Source: JBAYJT01 sp041664965
GTDB taxonomy: Bacteria > Pseudomonadota > Gammaproteobacteria > UBA9339
Length of the DNA stretch: 12,622 nucleotides
Assembly: GCA_041664965.1 (NCBI GenBank)
Contig: JBAYJT010000045.1
Location: 1-12,622, forward strand
Reading direction: 5' to 3'
Shown here: piece by piece, positions 12,514 to 12,622 of the stretch
How positions within the stretch are numbered: position 1 is the stretch's first letter
How the letters are laid out: each line of letters begins with the position of its first letter
The notes under the pieces: generated by a model
The model's input: only the letters and a program-made list of their open reading frames with translations
Told to the model about the DNA's origin: nothing
The model's database searches: none
Made by a program: the position numbers and the translations under genes

Positions 12514-12622
12514 TCAAGTGCGACAAACACGCTTACATTCTAAAGCCAAAGCCTCCTTTGGCGTTAAATAATCTAGTTTTTTTCTCGGTACGTCATTGAC
12601 CATTTTGTTTATTTCTAAGATC
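12514..12622 (-). mobile_element. 3' end of an IS transposase, probably IS30-like (partial)
   Basis: A minus-strand frame enters from the right edge and ends at TGA 12514-12516. Its 35 residues include INKMVNDVPRKKLDYLTPKE, matching the 'N..PRK.L...TP.E' close of the DDE domain of IS30-type transposases. The rest lies outside the window, so intactness cannot be judged. The end CKRVCRT gives a short basic tail. IS481 or another DDE family cannot be excluded from the last 35 residues alone. Confidence 0.7.

Overview
The window looks like chromosomal DNA from an AT-rich gammaproteobacterium, probably a host-associated member of the Legionellales/Coxiellaceae sort. This is inferred from the housekeeping proteins (glutamine-dependent NadE ending in RRYPIT, RecJ, TatD, a HolB that keeps its P-loop, RecR, an ArnT-like transferase), from decayed insertion sequences and repeats between genes, and from a two-gene cassette with eukaryote-directed features. 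No rRNA or other decisive taxonomic marker is present, so genus cannot be given.

Layout. 1-218: a possible gene end, then one copy of a dispersed 45-bp repeat. 219-1993 (minus): a promoter, tRNA-Lys(TTT) and nadE, with only 11 nt between the tRNA CCA and the nadE ATG. 2000-2567: no intact gene; it holds a second copy of the 45-bp repeat, a 289-bp nested inverted-repeat element and a short relic resembling the C-terminus of a PD-(D/E)XK transposase/nuclease. 2568-4295 (plus): recJ, convergent with tatD across a GC-rich palindromic repeat that contains both stop codons. 8744-4333 (minus): promoter, PD-(D/E)XK (Rpn/PDDEXK_2) nuclease, ArnT-like membrane glycosyltransferase, holB, tatD, closely packed and probably one transcript. 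8745-8840: third copy of the 45-bp repeat and a second copy of the palindrome. 9807-8841 (minus): promoter, small lipoprotein, recR. 12385-9935 (minus): a sigma70-like promoter and two hypothetical genes 18 nt apart. 12453-12622: fourth copy of the 45-bp repeat and the C-terminus of an IS transposase that runs off the window.

How the genes work together. The core genes serve DNA replication and repair (holB, recJ, recR, probably tatD) and NAD synthesis (nadE). The most interesting part is the 9935-12319 pair. The first protein (599 aa) has a His/Asp-rich N-terminal region that looks like a zinc-dependent phospholipase C / Het-C-type helical domain, then a Pro-rich linker, a hydrophobic segment and a coiled coil. 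The second (188 aa, start fixed by its ribosome binding site) begins MGNNNS, a good match to the eukaryotic N-myristoylation signal, and has two hydrophobic segments plus a cysteine cluster. I infer a candidate secreted effector pair that acts at host membranes; the sequence alone does not prove secretion, enzymatic activity or lipidation.
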